Source of the DNA: Martinezella tropici
GTDB taxonomy: Bacteria > Pseudomonadota > Alphaproteobacteria > Rhizobiales > Rhizobiaceae
NCBI RefSeq assembly: GCF_003287875.1
Contig: NZ_QMKK01000019.1
Span: forward strand, 49,494-113,493
Reading direction: 5' to 3'
Length of the DNA stretch: 64,000 nucleotides
Shown piece by piece: positions 35,329 to 43,678 of the stretch. Numbering within the stretch: position 1 is the first letter of the stretch; every line of letters starts with the position of its first letter. The translations under genes were made by a program, and so were the position numbers. The notes under the pieces were generated by a model that was given only the letters and a program-made list of their open reading frames with translations, was not told the DNA's origin and did no database searches.

Positions 35329-35413
35329 TGGCTCGATTTATAAAGCCGCCTATTCACTTGAAAATCAACCATTTCCTCTCCTGTTTCCATGGAAAGGGCG
35401 ATAGGCAACTGAC

Positions 35414-36049
35414 ATGGGTTACGCAGAAAATCTCTGGCTCTTCTTCATCCTTCTCTTGGGCATCATCATCGTGCCAGGCATGGACATGCTGTTCGTGCTC
35501 GCCAATTCGCTGACTGGCGGCAGCAATCGCGGTCTTGCCGCCACGGGTGGCATCATGCTGGGCGGTGCGGTGCATTCGCTGAACGGCGCCATCGGCATCG
35601 GCCTGCTGATGCATTTCGTGCCCATTCTCTTCAACCCGCTGCTGATTGCCGGCGGTGCTTATATGGCCTTCATCGGCTACACGCTGATGCGCAGTTCCAT
35701 CACGGTGGGAGGCGAGGGGCCGGCCGGCAGCCGCTCTGCCTGGAAAGCCTTCCGGCAGGGAGCCGTGACTTGCCTCATCAATCCCAAGGCCTATCTCTTC
35801 ATCTTCGCCGTCTATCCGCAGTTCCTGAAACCGGATTACGGGCCGATGTGGATACAGGCCGTCATCATGGGAGCCATGACCATCGCAATGCAATTTGCCG
35901 TCTATGGCGGACTTGCCATCACTGCAGGGCGCAGCCGTGACCTGCTAGTGGCCAATCCCAGGGCGACAGCCTTTGCAGGCCGCGCAGCCGGGTTGCTTCT
36001 CGTCGCTGTTTCGGTGTTCACGGTCTGGGAGGGCTTGAAAATCATATAA
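35414..36049 (+). CDS. LysE-family translocator
   Basis: 211 residues with about six membrane segments. The start NLWLFFILLLGIIIVPGMDMLFVLANSLTGGSNRGLAATGGIMLGGAVHS is the RhtB/LysE signature region (PGxxxxxxxxxxxxxGxxxGxxxxxGxxxG), and FRQGAVTCLINPKAYLFIFAVYPQF is the central conserved loop. The family exports amino acids such as lysine, homoserine or threonine; the substrate here is unknown. The divergent YafY regulator is a likely controller. Confidence 0.88.
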   Translation: MGYAENLWLFFILLLGIIIVPGMDMLFVLANSLTGGSNRGLAATGGIMLGGAVHSLNGAIGIGLLMHFVPILFNPLLIAGGAYMAFIGYTLMRSSITVGGEGPAGSRSAWKAFRQGAVTCLINPKAYLFIFAVYPQFLKPDYGPMWIQAVIMGAMTIAMQFAVYGGLAITAGRSRDLLVANPRATAFAGRAAGLLLVAVSVFTVWEGLKII

Positions 36050-36214
36050 AGGCTGATGCGGCGAATGAGTGTCTCGATCGCATGACACCGATTTCACTCA
36101 ACTCTCACCACTTTGTGACTTCATTGCCGGAAGGGAAACCGGCAAACATGTCGCCGTAATCATGCGCAGCTCGCGCATGCCGGTCTTTATCATCAGGAGA
36201 GGTAGGAGAAGGAA

Positions 36215-36658
36215 ATGAAGTGGAAAGCGATTGTGGCGGCAGTGGCTCTGGCCGGCATCGCCTTTGGTTCGGTCGTTGCAGCCGACGGCACGCATGACTC
36301 CCGCATCGGGTTGATGAAGAAGATCGGCGGCGCCACCGGAGCTCTCGGCGCGATTGCCAAGGGCGACAAGCCCTATGACGCCGATATCGTCAAGGCGTCG
36401 CTGACGACGATCGCCGAAACTGCCAAGGCTTTCCCGGATCAGTTCAACCCGCAGAGCGACAAGACCGATCCCGAGGTCAATCCGAAGATCTGGGACAATC
36501 TCGATGACTTCAAGGCGCATGCCGCCAAGCTTTCCACCGATGCCGAGACGGCGCTCGCTCAGCTCCCTGCCGACAAGGCTGGCGTCGGCGCGACACTGAA
36601 GACCCTCGGCGCCAGCTGTGGCGCCTGTCATCAGGCCTATCGCATCAAGAAGGATTAA
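36215..36658 (+). CDS. Class II cytochrome c (c'/c556-like)
   Basis: 147 residues. The N-terminal IVAAVALAGIAFGSVVAADG is a signal peptide. Four helices follow, and the single haem motif CGACH lies near the C-terminus (SCGACHQAYRIKKD), which is diagnostic of class II cytochromes. A methionine in the first helix (RIGLMKKIGG) could be the sixth ligand, which would make it c556-like. It is a periplasmic electron carrier or gas-binding protein. GGAGAAGG precedes the ATG, and a terminator separates it from the next cytochrome gene. Confidence 0.93.
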   Translation: MKWKAIVAAVALAGIAFGSVVAADGTHDSRIGLMKKIGGATGALGAIAKGDKPYDADIVKASLTTIAETAKAFPDQFNPQSDKTDPEVNPKIWDNLDDFKAHAAKLSTDAETALAQLPADKAGVGATLKTLGASCGACHQAYRIKKD

Positions 36659-36686
36659 GCGGTAGGTCTAGAAATCGATCTTGGCG

Positions 36687-36724
36687 TCCGCACCGGTTCT
36701 GCCGGTGCGGAGCCTTTTTGTTTT
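36687..36724 (+). terminator. Rho-independent terminator between cytochrome genes
   Basis: TCCGCACCGG (36687-36696) pairs perfectly with CCGGTGCGGA (36702-36711), followed by GCCTTTTTGTTTT. Confidence 0.92.
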
Positions 36725-36748
36725 AGAGCTAAGGCTTGGGGTGGGGTG

Positions 36749-37660
36749 ATGGCGCGGTTTATTCGATTGTTGCTTTGCCTTTTCGGCGTGATCATCCTCG
36801 GCAGCGGCACATTTTACGTCATCACCGCGCCGTCGCCCTTGCCCGCGAGCCATTGGGCCAATCTCGGTGATCCCGACATCAAGAACGGCGAGATCGTGTT
36901 CTGGGCGGGCGGCTGCACCAGCTGTCACGCTGCTCCCGGCGCGCAGGGTGACGCCAAGCTGGTGCTGTCGGGCGGCCTGGCACTCCCCAGTCCCTTCGGC
37001 ACTTTCCATGTGCCGAATATCTCGCCGGATGAGAAGGCGGGCCTCGGAACCTGGACGCTTGCCGATTTCGGCAATGCCATGAAGCGGGGAGGCGGCAAAA
37101 ACGGCGAGCATCTCTATCCGTCCTTTCCCTACGGCTCCTATACCCGCATGAGCGACAAGGACATCAACGATCTCTGGGGCTTCCTGAAGACGCTGCCGAA
37201 AAGCGACAATGTCGCCCCGCCACATGAGCTACCCTTTCCCTTCAATATCCGGTTGGCGCTGGGCGGCTGGAAGTTCCTCTATCTCAACGACCAGCCGCGT
37301 GTCGCCCTCGCCAATGCCGACGACAAGATCAAGCGCGGGCAATATCTGGTGGAAGGGCCGGGACATTGCGGCGAATGCCACACGCCGCGCGACAGCCTCG
37401 GCGGCTTCGTGAGCGGCCAATGGCTGGCGGGCGCGCCCAATCCGGAAGGCAAGGGTCAGATCCCCGATATCACGCCCGGCTCGAAGGCCATCGGCAGCTG
37501 GAGCGCCGGTGATATCGCCAACTACCTCGAAACCGGCTTTACCCCGGACTACGATTCTGCTGGCGGCTCGATGGCCGAGGTCCAAAAAAACATCGCCCAC
37601 CTACCGGCAACCGACCGCGAGGCGATCGCGGCCTACCTGAAGGCGCTTCCGGCGAAATAG
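36749..37660 (+). CDS. Diheme c-type cytochrome (alcohol-dehydrogenase cytochrome-subunit-like)
   Basis: 303 residues. A membrane-spanning N-terminus (FIRLLLCLFGVIILGSGTFYVIT) may be an uncleaved anchor. Two haem sites are visible: CTSCH about residue 57 and CGECH about residue 207, with methionine-containing stretches between. The two-domain arrangement resembles the cytochrome subunit of membrane dehydrogenases, which carries electrons from periplasmic oxidation to the quinone or oxidase. No dehydrogenase gene is adjacent. ATG 36749 is used; a GTG immediately before it is also possible. Confidence 0.9.
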   Translation: MARFIRLLLCLFGVIILGSGTFYVITAPSPLPASHWANLGDPDIKNGEIVFWAGGCTSCHAAPGAQGDAKLVLSGGLALPSPFGTFHVPNISPDEKAGLGTWTLADFGNAMKRGGGKNGEHLYPSFPYGSYTRMSDKDINDLWGFLKTLPKSDNVAPPHELPFPFNIRLALGGWKFLYLNDQPRVALANADDKIKRGQYLVEGPGHCGECHTPRDSLGGFVSGQWLAGAPNPEGKGQIPDITPGSKAIGSWSAGDIANYLETGFTPDYDSAGGSMAEVQKNIAHLPATDREAIAAYLKALPAK

Positions 37661-37670
37661 GCCTGGTTTT

Positions 37671-38450
37671 TCAGGCCGCGCCCGAGCGCTTGGCGAGATA
37701 GAGATGCGTCTCGTAACGCAGCTCGAATATGCCGCCATGCGCGTTGATGGCATCGGCAAGCTCGGAAAGCAGAGATTCCCGCTGATCTTCGGCCAAAAGC
37801 CAGTAGCTTGAAAGCGTGCGCAAAAGGTCAGTATAGCTCTGCGCCGTGTGCGATCGGCTCCAAGGATGGCAGTGATGTGCTGGAGCTTCGAAGTGGTCGG
37901 ACTGCTGCAGCTCCCGAACAAAAGGGCCATCGGGCAGGTACCAGGCCTCCGCGGGCGGGCCAGTAAGCTGCGGGGCATGGCGAGCGTAGATCCCCGCGAA
38001 CTTTTCTGACAATGGCGATTCCGGCTTCATCGGCACATTGCCGAAGACGGCGAGCATTCCTCCCGGTGTGAGGAGGGCTGCCGTCTTGGCGCAGCGCAAT
38101 TCTGGCGTAACCCAATGGAAGGATTGTGCCGCGAATATCAGCCTGAAGCTCTCCAGCTGCCCCGGCCATGCTTCGAAAGTGGTTTGCTGGAATTGCACCT
38201 GCGGAAATTCCGCCAATCTTTCCCGCGCGACCGCAATCAGTTCCGCGCCGGGATCAAGCGCGAGAATGGAAAGGCCGCGGCGAGCAAAGCCCTCTGTCGC
38301 CTGTCCGGTGCCGCAGCCGATTTCGAGAACCTGATCCTTGGCTTGCAGGCCGGCAAAATCGATCACATCGGCAAAAAGCGCATCGGGATAGAGCGGGCGG
38401 GAAGTATTGTAGAGGCTGGCGACGCCATCGAATGTGAACCGCTGTTCCAA
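37671..38450 (-). CDS. Class I SAM-dependent methyltransferase
   Basis: About 259 residues. Motif I is VLEIGCGTGQATEGFARRG, followed by LALDPGAELIAVARERL and IFAAQSFHWVTPE. The target is unknown. Start choice is difficult: a TTG at 38450 preceded by GGAG at seven bases gives LEQRFTFDGVASLYN, the usual family start. The frame continues upstream to an ATG at 38558, but that would overlap the divergent peptidase gene. It is convergent with the cytochrome gene, with an 11-base gap. Confidence 0.82.
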   Translation of the reverse strand: MEQRFTFDGVASLYNTSRPLYPDALFADVIDFAGLQAKDQVLEIGCGTGQATEGFARRGLSILALDPGAELIAVARERLAEFPQVQFQQTTFEAWPGQLESFRLIFAAQSFHWVTPELRCAKTAALLTPGGMLAVFGNVPMKPESPLSEKFAGIYARHAPQLTGPPAEAWYLPDGPFVRELQQSDHFEAPAHHCHPWSRSHTAQSYTDLLRTLSSYWLLAEDQRESLLSELADAINAHGGIFELRYETHLYLAKRSGAA

Positions 38451-38548
38451 GCCGCATCTCCAGTTGCAGATCGAAGTCGACAGCCATTTTTCTAGCGCAT
38501 TTCCGGTCAAGCTTGTAGCCAAGGATTCGGCAACAGGAGAGGGTGGTC

Positions 38549-39175
38549 GTGGACGCAAGGGTGGCGCGGAAGGTTCCTTATTTCAGCCAATGGGAAACGC
38601 CTGACATGACACTGGCGGTCGTCGCCGAGGGTGCGCAATCGGCCTTGCTGAAGGATCCGCTCTGGGCGTCATCCGGCGCAAGCAGCGTCGAGGATTATGC
38701 GCGCTGGGCCGGCAATCTCTGCGGCATGGCCTGCCTGAAGATGGTGCTCGCCGCCCGCACCGGCAAAACCATCCCGATCATGGATCTGGCCATGGGTTGC
38801 AGGGAGTATGGCGGCTATATCGAAGAGGCGGATGGCCGGATCAAAGGCTTGATCTACGCGCCGTTCGTCCCATTCGTTCGTGACCGCTTCGATCTGGATG
38901 CCCGGGTGGTAACCGGGATTTCCGTCGCTGACATCGCCGATATCCTCATGAAGTCGGAGTTTTTCATCGCGTCGGTGCATCATTCGATCCGTTGGCCGGA
39001 GACCGAGCCGCCGGCCAAGGGCGGCCATCTCGTGCTGGTGACATCTGTCGACGGAAACAGCATCTGCTTTCACAATCCTTCAGGTCATGTCGATGCGACG
39101 CGCGAGAACGCGGAGATGCCGCTGGAGATATTCGAGAAGTTCTTTGCAGGCCGCGGGATCGCCATCGATCGCTGA
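38549..39175 (+). CDS. C39-like cysteine peptidase family protein
   Basis: 208 residues. The start RKVPYFSQWE and the segment DYARWAGNLCGMACLKMVLAA place the probable catalytic cysteine about residue 61. The histidine is expected in GGHLVLVTSVDGNSICFHNPSG, where the asparagine may complete the triad. This is the peptidase C39-like fold seen in bacteriocin-processing domains and papain-like proteins; no substrate can be assigned and no signal peptide is seen. GTG 38549 follows AGGAGAG; a GTG two codons earlier is also possible. The gene ends against an interspersed repeat. Confidence 0.75.
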   Translation: MDARVARKVPYFSQWETPDMTLAVVAEGAQSALLKDPLWASSGASSVEDYARWAGNLCGMACLKMVLAARTGKTIPIMDLAMGCREYGGYIEEADGRIKGLIYAPFVPFVRDRFDLDARVVTGISVADIADILMKSEFFIASVHHSIRWPETEPPAKGGHLVLVTSVDGNSICFHNPSGHVDATRENAEMPLEIFEKFFAGRGIAIDR

Positions 39176-39241
39176 AGCATTTCCAGGAAAAGTGCGCAGC
39201 GGCTTTCCGTCCGAATTGCGCAAAACCAGAAACACTCTAAA
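39176..39241. repeat. Interspersed intergenic repeat, copy 3
   Basis: AGCATTTCCAGGAAAAGTGC, then GCAGCGGCTTTCCGTCCGAA, TTGCGCAAAACCAG and AAACACTCTA, beginning at the base after the peptidase stop. It matches the copies at 20788 and 25492 in order and spacing. Confidence 0.75.
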
Positions 39242-39278
39242 AATCAATATCGAATGGCGATCCTCTTAAAGGCCGGCA

Positions 39279-39767
39279 TCAGGCGAGTGCCTGGAGGTAG
39301 CGCATGCCGGTGACCGGACGCGGCTTGAAATCCATGTTTTCGTAGAAGCGGTGGGCCTGGAAATTGCCCGTCGCAGCACCGACCGAAAGATAGCTGCAGC
39401 CGGCCTTGCGGGCGATATCGCGGGCGCGGTCGACGAGATGCTGCCCGACGCCGTGGCCGCGATGGCCGTCACGCACGAAGAGATGATGCAGGTCCATGCC
39501 GCGCTGTCCCTCTTGCGCCTTGTAGAGCGGCACGAGGATGGCGTAGCCGATCAGCCCCTGTTCGCCTTCGGCAACAAGCGCCGTGATCCACGGCATAGGA
39601 CCGAAGAGGTCGCGCTCAAGCTGCTCGGGCGTGGTGCCTGAGGGGTCGCCATGATGGGCGGCCAGCAGCCGGATCATGTCGTTGAGCTCAGGCAGGTCGC
39701 GCGGCTGAGCATTGCGGATTGTGAGCACCGGCGGGCGGAGAAGTGAGATGTCGCTATCGTCTAGCAT
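39279..39767 (-). CDS. GNAT-family N-acetyltransferase
   Basis: 162 residues. The acetyl-CoA site is LHHLFVRDGHRGHGVGQHLVDRARDIA (motif A, with RGHGVG), followed by AGCSYLSVGAATGNFQAHRFYENMDF. The N-terminal LTIRNAQPRDLPELNDMIRLLAAHHG is typical. The substrate is unknown; the layout resembles diamine or small-molecule acetyltransferases. It lies downstream of the MerR gene on the same strand with a hairpin between them. Confidence 0.88.
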   Translation of the reverse strand: MLDDSDISLLRPPVLTIRNAQPRDLPELNDMIRLLAAHHGDPSGTTPEQLERDLFGPMPWITALVAEGEQGLIGYAILVPLYKAQEGQRGMDLHHLFVRDGHRGHGVGQHLVDRARDIARKAGCSYLSVGAATGNFQAHRFYENMDFKPRPVTGMRYLQALA

Positions 39768-39822
39768 GGCATTTGGCGTCCTTGTTTTTCAAATGAGCCG
39801 TCAGGACGCTGCCGATACAACA

Positions 39823-39842
39823 AAGCCGCCTGACGGCGGCTT
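39823..39842 (-). terminator. Hairpin downstream of the MerR gene, probable terminator
   Basis: AAGCCGCC (39823-39830) and GGCGGCTT (39835-39842) pair perfectly around TGAC. Read on the minus strand, the stem is followed by TGTTGTAT. It probably ends transcription from the MerR gene before the GNAT gene. Confidence 0.6.
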
Positions 39843-39980
39843 GTTGACAATATGATCTGTCTTGGCCGCCCGTTACAGGTACAGCCAAAAATACGAGCAG
39901 TTATGGAGCGCGTGCGTGATCATGGCCGCATCAATGATCCGGTTCAGCACGTTTGTCAATGGGGGCACGTTTTGGGGGGC

Positions 39981-40394
39981 TCAATGCTCGTGTTCGCATA
40001 GGCCGTGATCGGAAAGCGCACGGATGACATAGCAGTCTTCGATGCTGTGGCCGTCGCAATGCGAAACGATGCGCTCCAGCTCATGCTCCAGCTTCTTCAG
40101 CCGCGCGATCTTGGTGCGAACGTCATCCAGATGCTCCTTGGCGATACGGTCGGCGCCGACGCAGGGACGGTCCGGATGCTGGCTGAGCGAGATCAGCTCC
40201 TTGATGGCATCGATCGTCAGGCCGAGGTCGCGGCCGTGACGGATGAAGGCGAGGCGCTCCAGATCGGTTTTGGAATAGCGTCGCTGGTTGCCTTCGCTGC
40301 GATCAGGTTCCGATATCAGCCCCATCTGCTCGTAATAGCGGATCGTCGGCACTTTCACGCCGGTACGCTTGGATAGATCACCGATCGACAGCAT
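39981..40394 (-). CDS. MerR-family transcriptional regulator
   Basis: 137 residues. The DNA-binding domain is MLSIGDLSKRTGVKVPTIRYYEQMGLISEPDRSEGNQRRYSKTDLERLAFIRHGRDLGLTI. A coiled dimerisation helix carries a cysteine (PCVGADRIAKEHLDDVRTKIARLKKLEHELERI), and the C-terminus has CDGHSIEDC and LCEHEH, a Cys/His pattern suggesting metal sensing. Which metal, and which target, is unknown. ATG 40394 gives the canonical start. The divergent neighbour is the DmeR-DmeF nickel/cobalt efflux unit, but DmeR already has its own operator. Confidence 0.87.
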   Translation of the reverse strand: MLSIGDLSKRTGVKVPTIRYYEQMGLISEPDRSEGNQRRYSKTDLERLAFIRHGRDLGLTIDAIKELISLSQHPDRPCVGADRIAKEHLDDVRTKIARLKKLEHELERIVSHCDGHSIEDCYVIRALSDHGLCEHEH

Positions 40395-40550
40395 TGCATG
40401 GCCTCCAATACCTCTAGTCTCTATAGAAATAAATATGCGATTGGCAGTGGAATTTTCAAGGATGTGCCGAAGGCCAGTCCGGATGTGTTTGCACAGCCGC
40501 CTGATCCGGCAGCGCCGCTTCAAGACGCGGCTTCCAATCGGTCGCCAAAA

Positions 40551-40572
40551 ATAGTATACCCCCCTATATTAT
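40551..40572 (+). promoter_or_regulatory. DmeR-type operator/promoter upstream of dmeR-dmeF
   Basis: ATAGTATA (40551-40558) and TATATTAT (40565-40572) are inverted with one mismatch around a run of six C bases. AT-rich arms flanking a C or G tract are the known operator form for RcnR/CsoR-type metal repressors, and the site lies 14 bases before dmeR. Metal binding by DmeR would release it. Confidence 0.75.
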
Positions 40573-40585
40573 AATCGAGGCCACA

Positions 40586-40858
40586 ATGTCCCACACTATT
40601 CGTCAGCAAGCCAAGCTCCTGTCCCGCATCCGTCGCCTCAAAGGACAGATGGAGGCGGTGGAGCGAGCGCTCGAAGCCGAGCGGCCGTGCGGGGAGATAC
40701 TGCAGCTTCTTGCTTCCATTCGGGGCGCGCTGACGGGCCTGACAGGAGAGGTCCTGGAAGATCATCTGCATGAGCATGTGCTTCATGCCGAAACGGAGGA
40801 GGCCCGCCGTCAGGCGGTTGATGAGATAGCCGACGTGCTGAAGACGTATCTGCGATGA
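40586..40858 (+). CDS. dmeR: Metal-sensing transcriptional repressor, RcnR/CsoR/FrmR family
   Basis: 90 residues, all helical. HTIRQQAKLLSRIRRLKGQMEAVERALEAERPCGEILQLLASIRGAL contains the family's HxxxKxxLLxRLxRxxGQ start and the conserved cysteine, and LEDHLHEHVLH supplies histidines; together they form a Ni/Co-type ligand set (Cys, His, His). A formaldehyde-sensing FrmR is an alternative, but the downstream DmeF exporter favours nickel or cobalt. The operator at 40551 supports autoregulation. Confidence 0.88.
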   Translation: MSHTIRQQAKLLSRIRRLKGQMEAVERALEAERPCGEILQLLASIRGALTGLTGEVLEDHLHEHVLHAETEEARRQAVDEIADVLKTYLR

Positions 40859-40909
40859 GCAGGCCGTGTCTCGCAAATGGTGCGGCAGATTTAACTGGAG
40901 ACTGACGTC

Positions 40910-41899
40910 ATGAGTATTTCCTCCGATACGGGCCACAGCCACGTCTTTCTGGGCTCCGATCACCAGCGCAACGAACGCCGCATCTGGCTCGTCATCGCGC
41001 TGACCGCCGTCATGATGGTGATCGAGATCGGCGCTGGCACGGTCTATGGCTCGATGGCGCTGGTGGCCGATGGCTGGCATATGTCGACCCATGCCAGCGC
41101 TATGCTGATTTCCGCTCTCGCCTATCTCTACGCCCGCCGGCATGCGCATAATACTCGCTTCACCTTCGGGACCGGCAAGCTCGGGGATCTCGCAGGCTTC
41201 GCCAGCGCTATCGTCCTGGCGCTGATTGCGCTGATCATGGGCTGGGAGAGCACTCTGAGATTGCTCGATCCGGTGGCGATCAATTTCCGCGAGGCCATTG
41301 CCATCGCTGTGGTCGGGTTCATCGTCAATCTCGTCAGCGCATGGCTTCTGCGCGACGATCACAGCCACCATCATCATGGCCATTCCGGCCATGGGCACAG
41401 CCATGATCACGCTCATGATCATGACCATCATCACGAGCATGATGGCGACCACCATCATCATGACGGGGGTAGGGACAACAATCTCCGCTCCGCCTACGTC
41501 CATGTCATAGCCGACGCGATGACCTCGGTTCTGGCAATCGTTGCCCTGCTGCTCGGCAGTCGTTTCGGCTGGACCTTCCTCGATCCTGTCATGGGTATCG
41601 TCGGTGGCCTGGTGATCCTGCAGTGGGCCTGGGGCCTGCTGCGCATTTCCGGCGCGGTTCTGCTCGACTTCATTCCGCCGGGTGAGGACCTGCCTGATGA
41701 GATCCGTGAGGCGATTGAGACGGGCGAGGACCGCATCACCGACCTACATGTCTGGCAGGTCGGCCCCGGACATCATGCCGCCATCGTCGCGGTTGCAACG
41801 TCCGTGTCGCGCGACCCGTCTTTCTACAAGGCACGGCTTGCCGCTATTCATGAATTGTCGCACGTCACCGTTGAAGTCACGGTCGACAAGGCGGCATAA
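40910..41899 (+). CDS. dmeF: Cation diffusion facilitator, Co2+/Ni2+ exporter DmeF
   Basis: 329 residues. Six membrane segments surround the transport-site residues SMALVADGWHMSTHASAM (HxxxD/HxxxH form) and AYVHVIADAMTSVLAI. Between segments four and five, about residues 148-189, is a very histidine/aspartate-rich cytosolic loop (repeated HDHxH). The C-terminal domain (ITDLHVWQVGPGHHAAIVAV) is the ferredoxin-like metal-sensing dimer domain. The family exports divalent metal with proton exchange; DmeF homologues prefer cobalt and nickel. It is cotranscribed with dmeR, 51 bases upstream. Confidence 0.93.
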   Translation: MSISSDTGHSHVFLGSDHQRNERRIWLVIALTAVMMVIEIGAGTVYGSMALVADGWHMSTHASAMLISALAYLYARRHAHNTRFTFGTGKLGDLAGFASAIVLALIALIMGWESTLRLLDPVAINFREAIAIAVVGFIVNLVSAWLLRDDHSHHHHGHSGHGHSHDHAHDHDHHHEHDGDHHHHDGGRDNNLRSAYVHVIADAMTSVLAIVALLLGSRFGWTFLDPVMGIVGGLVILQWAWGLLRISGAVLLDFIPPGEDLPDEIREAIETGEDRITDLHVWQVGPGHHAAIVAVATSVSRDPSFYKARLAAIHELSHVTVEVTVDKAA

Positions 41900-41985
41900 A
41901 ATCCGCTAGCAATCGGTGAGGTCAGAGGCTTGCCATATTCCTCGCATAGCCCAACATCTGCCCGATTCTGCTGGAGGCTTTTCTC

Positions 41986-42984
41986 ATGCCCACATTGCTT
42001 ACCCGCCGCCGCCTCATGGCGGGCTCGGCGCTGCTCCTTCCCGCCCTGACACTTGGCCCCGATGCGCTGTTCGCCCAGGAGAGCGGCGCCTCATCACAGA
42101 CGCTCCCGACGACGGACAATTCGGCGGCGCCCGACGCCGGCGACCAGGGCATGGAAGGCGGAGCATCGCAGGACGGCGCACAATTGTCCGACGATGTCGA
42201 CAAACAGCTTGCGGATCTTGAAAAGAAGACCGGCGGCCGCCTTGGCGTCTCCGTGCTGGACACCGAAACCAATATCTCCCTTGGCCATCGCGAGGAGGAG
42301 CGCTTCCCGCTGTGCAGCACCTACAAGGCGCTCGCCGTCGGCTTCGTGCTGGCGCGCGTCGATCAGGGCACGGAAAAGCTCGATCGGCGCGTCATCTACG
42401 GCAAGGACAAAGTGGTCACCTATTCGCCGGAGACCGAAAAGCATGCCGGCACCGATGGCATGACCGTCGCCGAACTTTGCGGTGCGGCGATCACGCTGAG
42501 CGACAATACGGCCGGCAATCTGCTGCTTGAAAGCTTTGGCGGCCCTGCCGCCCTGACCGCCTGGTTGCGCACGACAGGCGACACCGAAACCCGCCTCGAC
42601 CGCAACGAGCCCGATGTCAATCAGGCGGTCAAGGACGACCCGCGCGATACGACGACGCCGGATGCGATGCTGGACAGTATCGGCCTCCTGACCCTCGGCA
42701 ATACACTGTCGGAAACTTCGAGGGATCAGCTGGTCAACTGGCTGGTCGCCAACACCACGGGCAATAATCGCCTGCGCGCAGGCCTGCCGAAGGAGTGGAA
42801 GGTTGGTGACAAGACCGGGACCGGTAACAACGGCTCCTATGCCGATATCGCGGTGATCTGGCCACCGGAACGCGGGCCGATCCTCGTGACGACCTTCGTT
42901 GCGGAGGCGACCGCATCGGCGAAGGATATTGAAGCGGTCTTTGCCGAGGTCAGCAAGATCGTTACCGGGATGGTCGGGCAATAA
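41986..42984 (+). CDS. Class A beta-lactamase with Tat signal and acidic linker
   Basis: 332 residues, longer than the usual 290. A twin-arginine signal (LLTRRRLMAGSALLLPALTLG) is followed by a low-complexity linker (residues about 31-68, rich in S, D, G, Q). The catalytic motifs are S111-T-Y-K114 (STYK), S172-D-N, E208 in RNEPDVN, and K276-T-G. The residue before the nucleophile is cysteine (C110), as in some class A carbapenemases, but the partner cysteine for a disulfide is not evident, so carbapenem activity is not implied. A strong hairpin follows. No ampR-like regulator is adjacent. Confidence 0.9.
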   Translation: MPTLLTRRRLMAGSALLLPALTLGPDALFAQESGASSQTLPTTDNSAAPDAGDQGMEGGASQDGAQLSDDVDKQLADLEKKTGGRLGVSVLDTETNISLGHREEERFPLCSTYKALAVGFVLARVDQGTEKLDRRVIYGKDKVVTYSPETEKHAGTDGMTVAELCGAAITLSDNTAGNLLLESFGGPAALTAWLRTTGDTETRLDRNEPDVNQAVKDDPRDTTTPDAMLDSIGLLTLGNTLSETSRDQLVNWLVANTTGNNRLRAGLPKEWKVGDKTGTGNNGSYADIAVIWPPERGPILVTTFVAEATASAKDIEAVFAEVSKIVTGMVGQ

Positions 42985-43004
42985 CGAAACATATCAAAAG
43001 AAAC

Positions 43005-43046
43005 AAGGCGATACGGCCATCACCTGAATCAGGTTCGTATCGCCTT
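43005..43046. terminator. Bidirectional terminator between bla and the serine-rich gene
   Basis: AAGGCGATACG (43005-43015) pairs perfectly with CGTATCGCCTT (43036-43046). Nested inside, ACCTGA-A-TCAGGT forms a second perfect small hairpin. It lies between two convergent genes. Confidence 0.82.
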
Positions 43047-43066
43047 CATGCAGTCCCGTAATGTCT

Positions 43067-43606
43067 TCAGGCGATGGACAATGCCGATGCGGCGCTGTCC
43101 GTTTCCTTGTCGCCATCTCCCTCGCCGTCGGCATTGCCAACACCAAGTTTCTGTTTGATCTCGGCAGCGATCTGATCGTTGATCGCCTTCTGCTCATCGG
43201 CCGAAAGCGCCTTGAAGGAATCTTCCGTCAGGCCGTGCGCTTCGAGATACTGCGCACGAATCTTCTGCGCCGGCGTCATATTCGCCCATTTGGCAAACTC
43301 GTCCAGAATGTCCTGGTCGGATTGCCTGCTCGACGAGGCCGAGCTGCTGCCGGAAACGCTCGCAGCCGACCGATCGTCGGCGGCGTCCGTTGTGGAGGAC
43401 GACGCCTGGCTGAGCTGGTTGAGCCAGAAGCCGGAGGAAATGGAAGAGGGGACGCCGCTGGACGAGATGGAAGGTCCCTGCGAACCCTTCTGTTGGTCGC
43501 CGCCATCACTCAGTAGCGAGAATGTCGAGCTGTCGTCGCTCTCGCTGTTCTGTTGGCTGCGGATCGGCGTACTGAAATAGTTCTGGGTGCTGTGGTGCAC
43601 TTTCAT
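43067..43606 (-). CDS. Serine-rich protein of unknown function
   Basis: 179 residues. The N-terminal half is low complexity and disordered-looking, with many serines, glutamines and aspartates (residues about 20-95). The C-terminal half has helices: SDQDILDEFAKWANMTPAQKIRAQYLEAHGLTEDSFKALSADEQKAINDQIAAEIKQKLG, then an acidic tail. No signal peptide or membrane segment is visible. I do not recognise the family by name. ATG 43606 is followed by KVHHSTQNYF; the frame is open 14 codons upstream. Confidence 0.7.
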   Translation of the reverse strand: MKVHHSTQNYFSTPIRSQQNSESDDSSTFSLLSDGGDQQKGSQGPSISSSGVPSSISSGFWLNQLSQASSSTTDAADDRSAASVSGSSSASSSRQSDQDILDEFAKWANMTPAQKIRAQYLEAHGLTEDSFKALSADEQKAINDQIAAEIKQKLGVGNADGEGDGDKETDSAASALSIA

Positions 43607-43678
43607 CGTGATGTCTCCCCATGGGTTGAGGAGACGATGACTCTGCAAGCATGCCCGGGGCTTATGCTTCCGGCTTTC

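Noticed and set aside
41986..42984. Carbapenemase assignment for the beta-lactamase
   Set aside because: Only the cysteine before the serine fits; the partner cysteine is not evident, so only class A is claimed.
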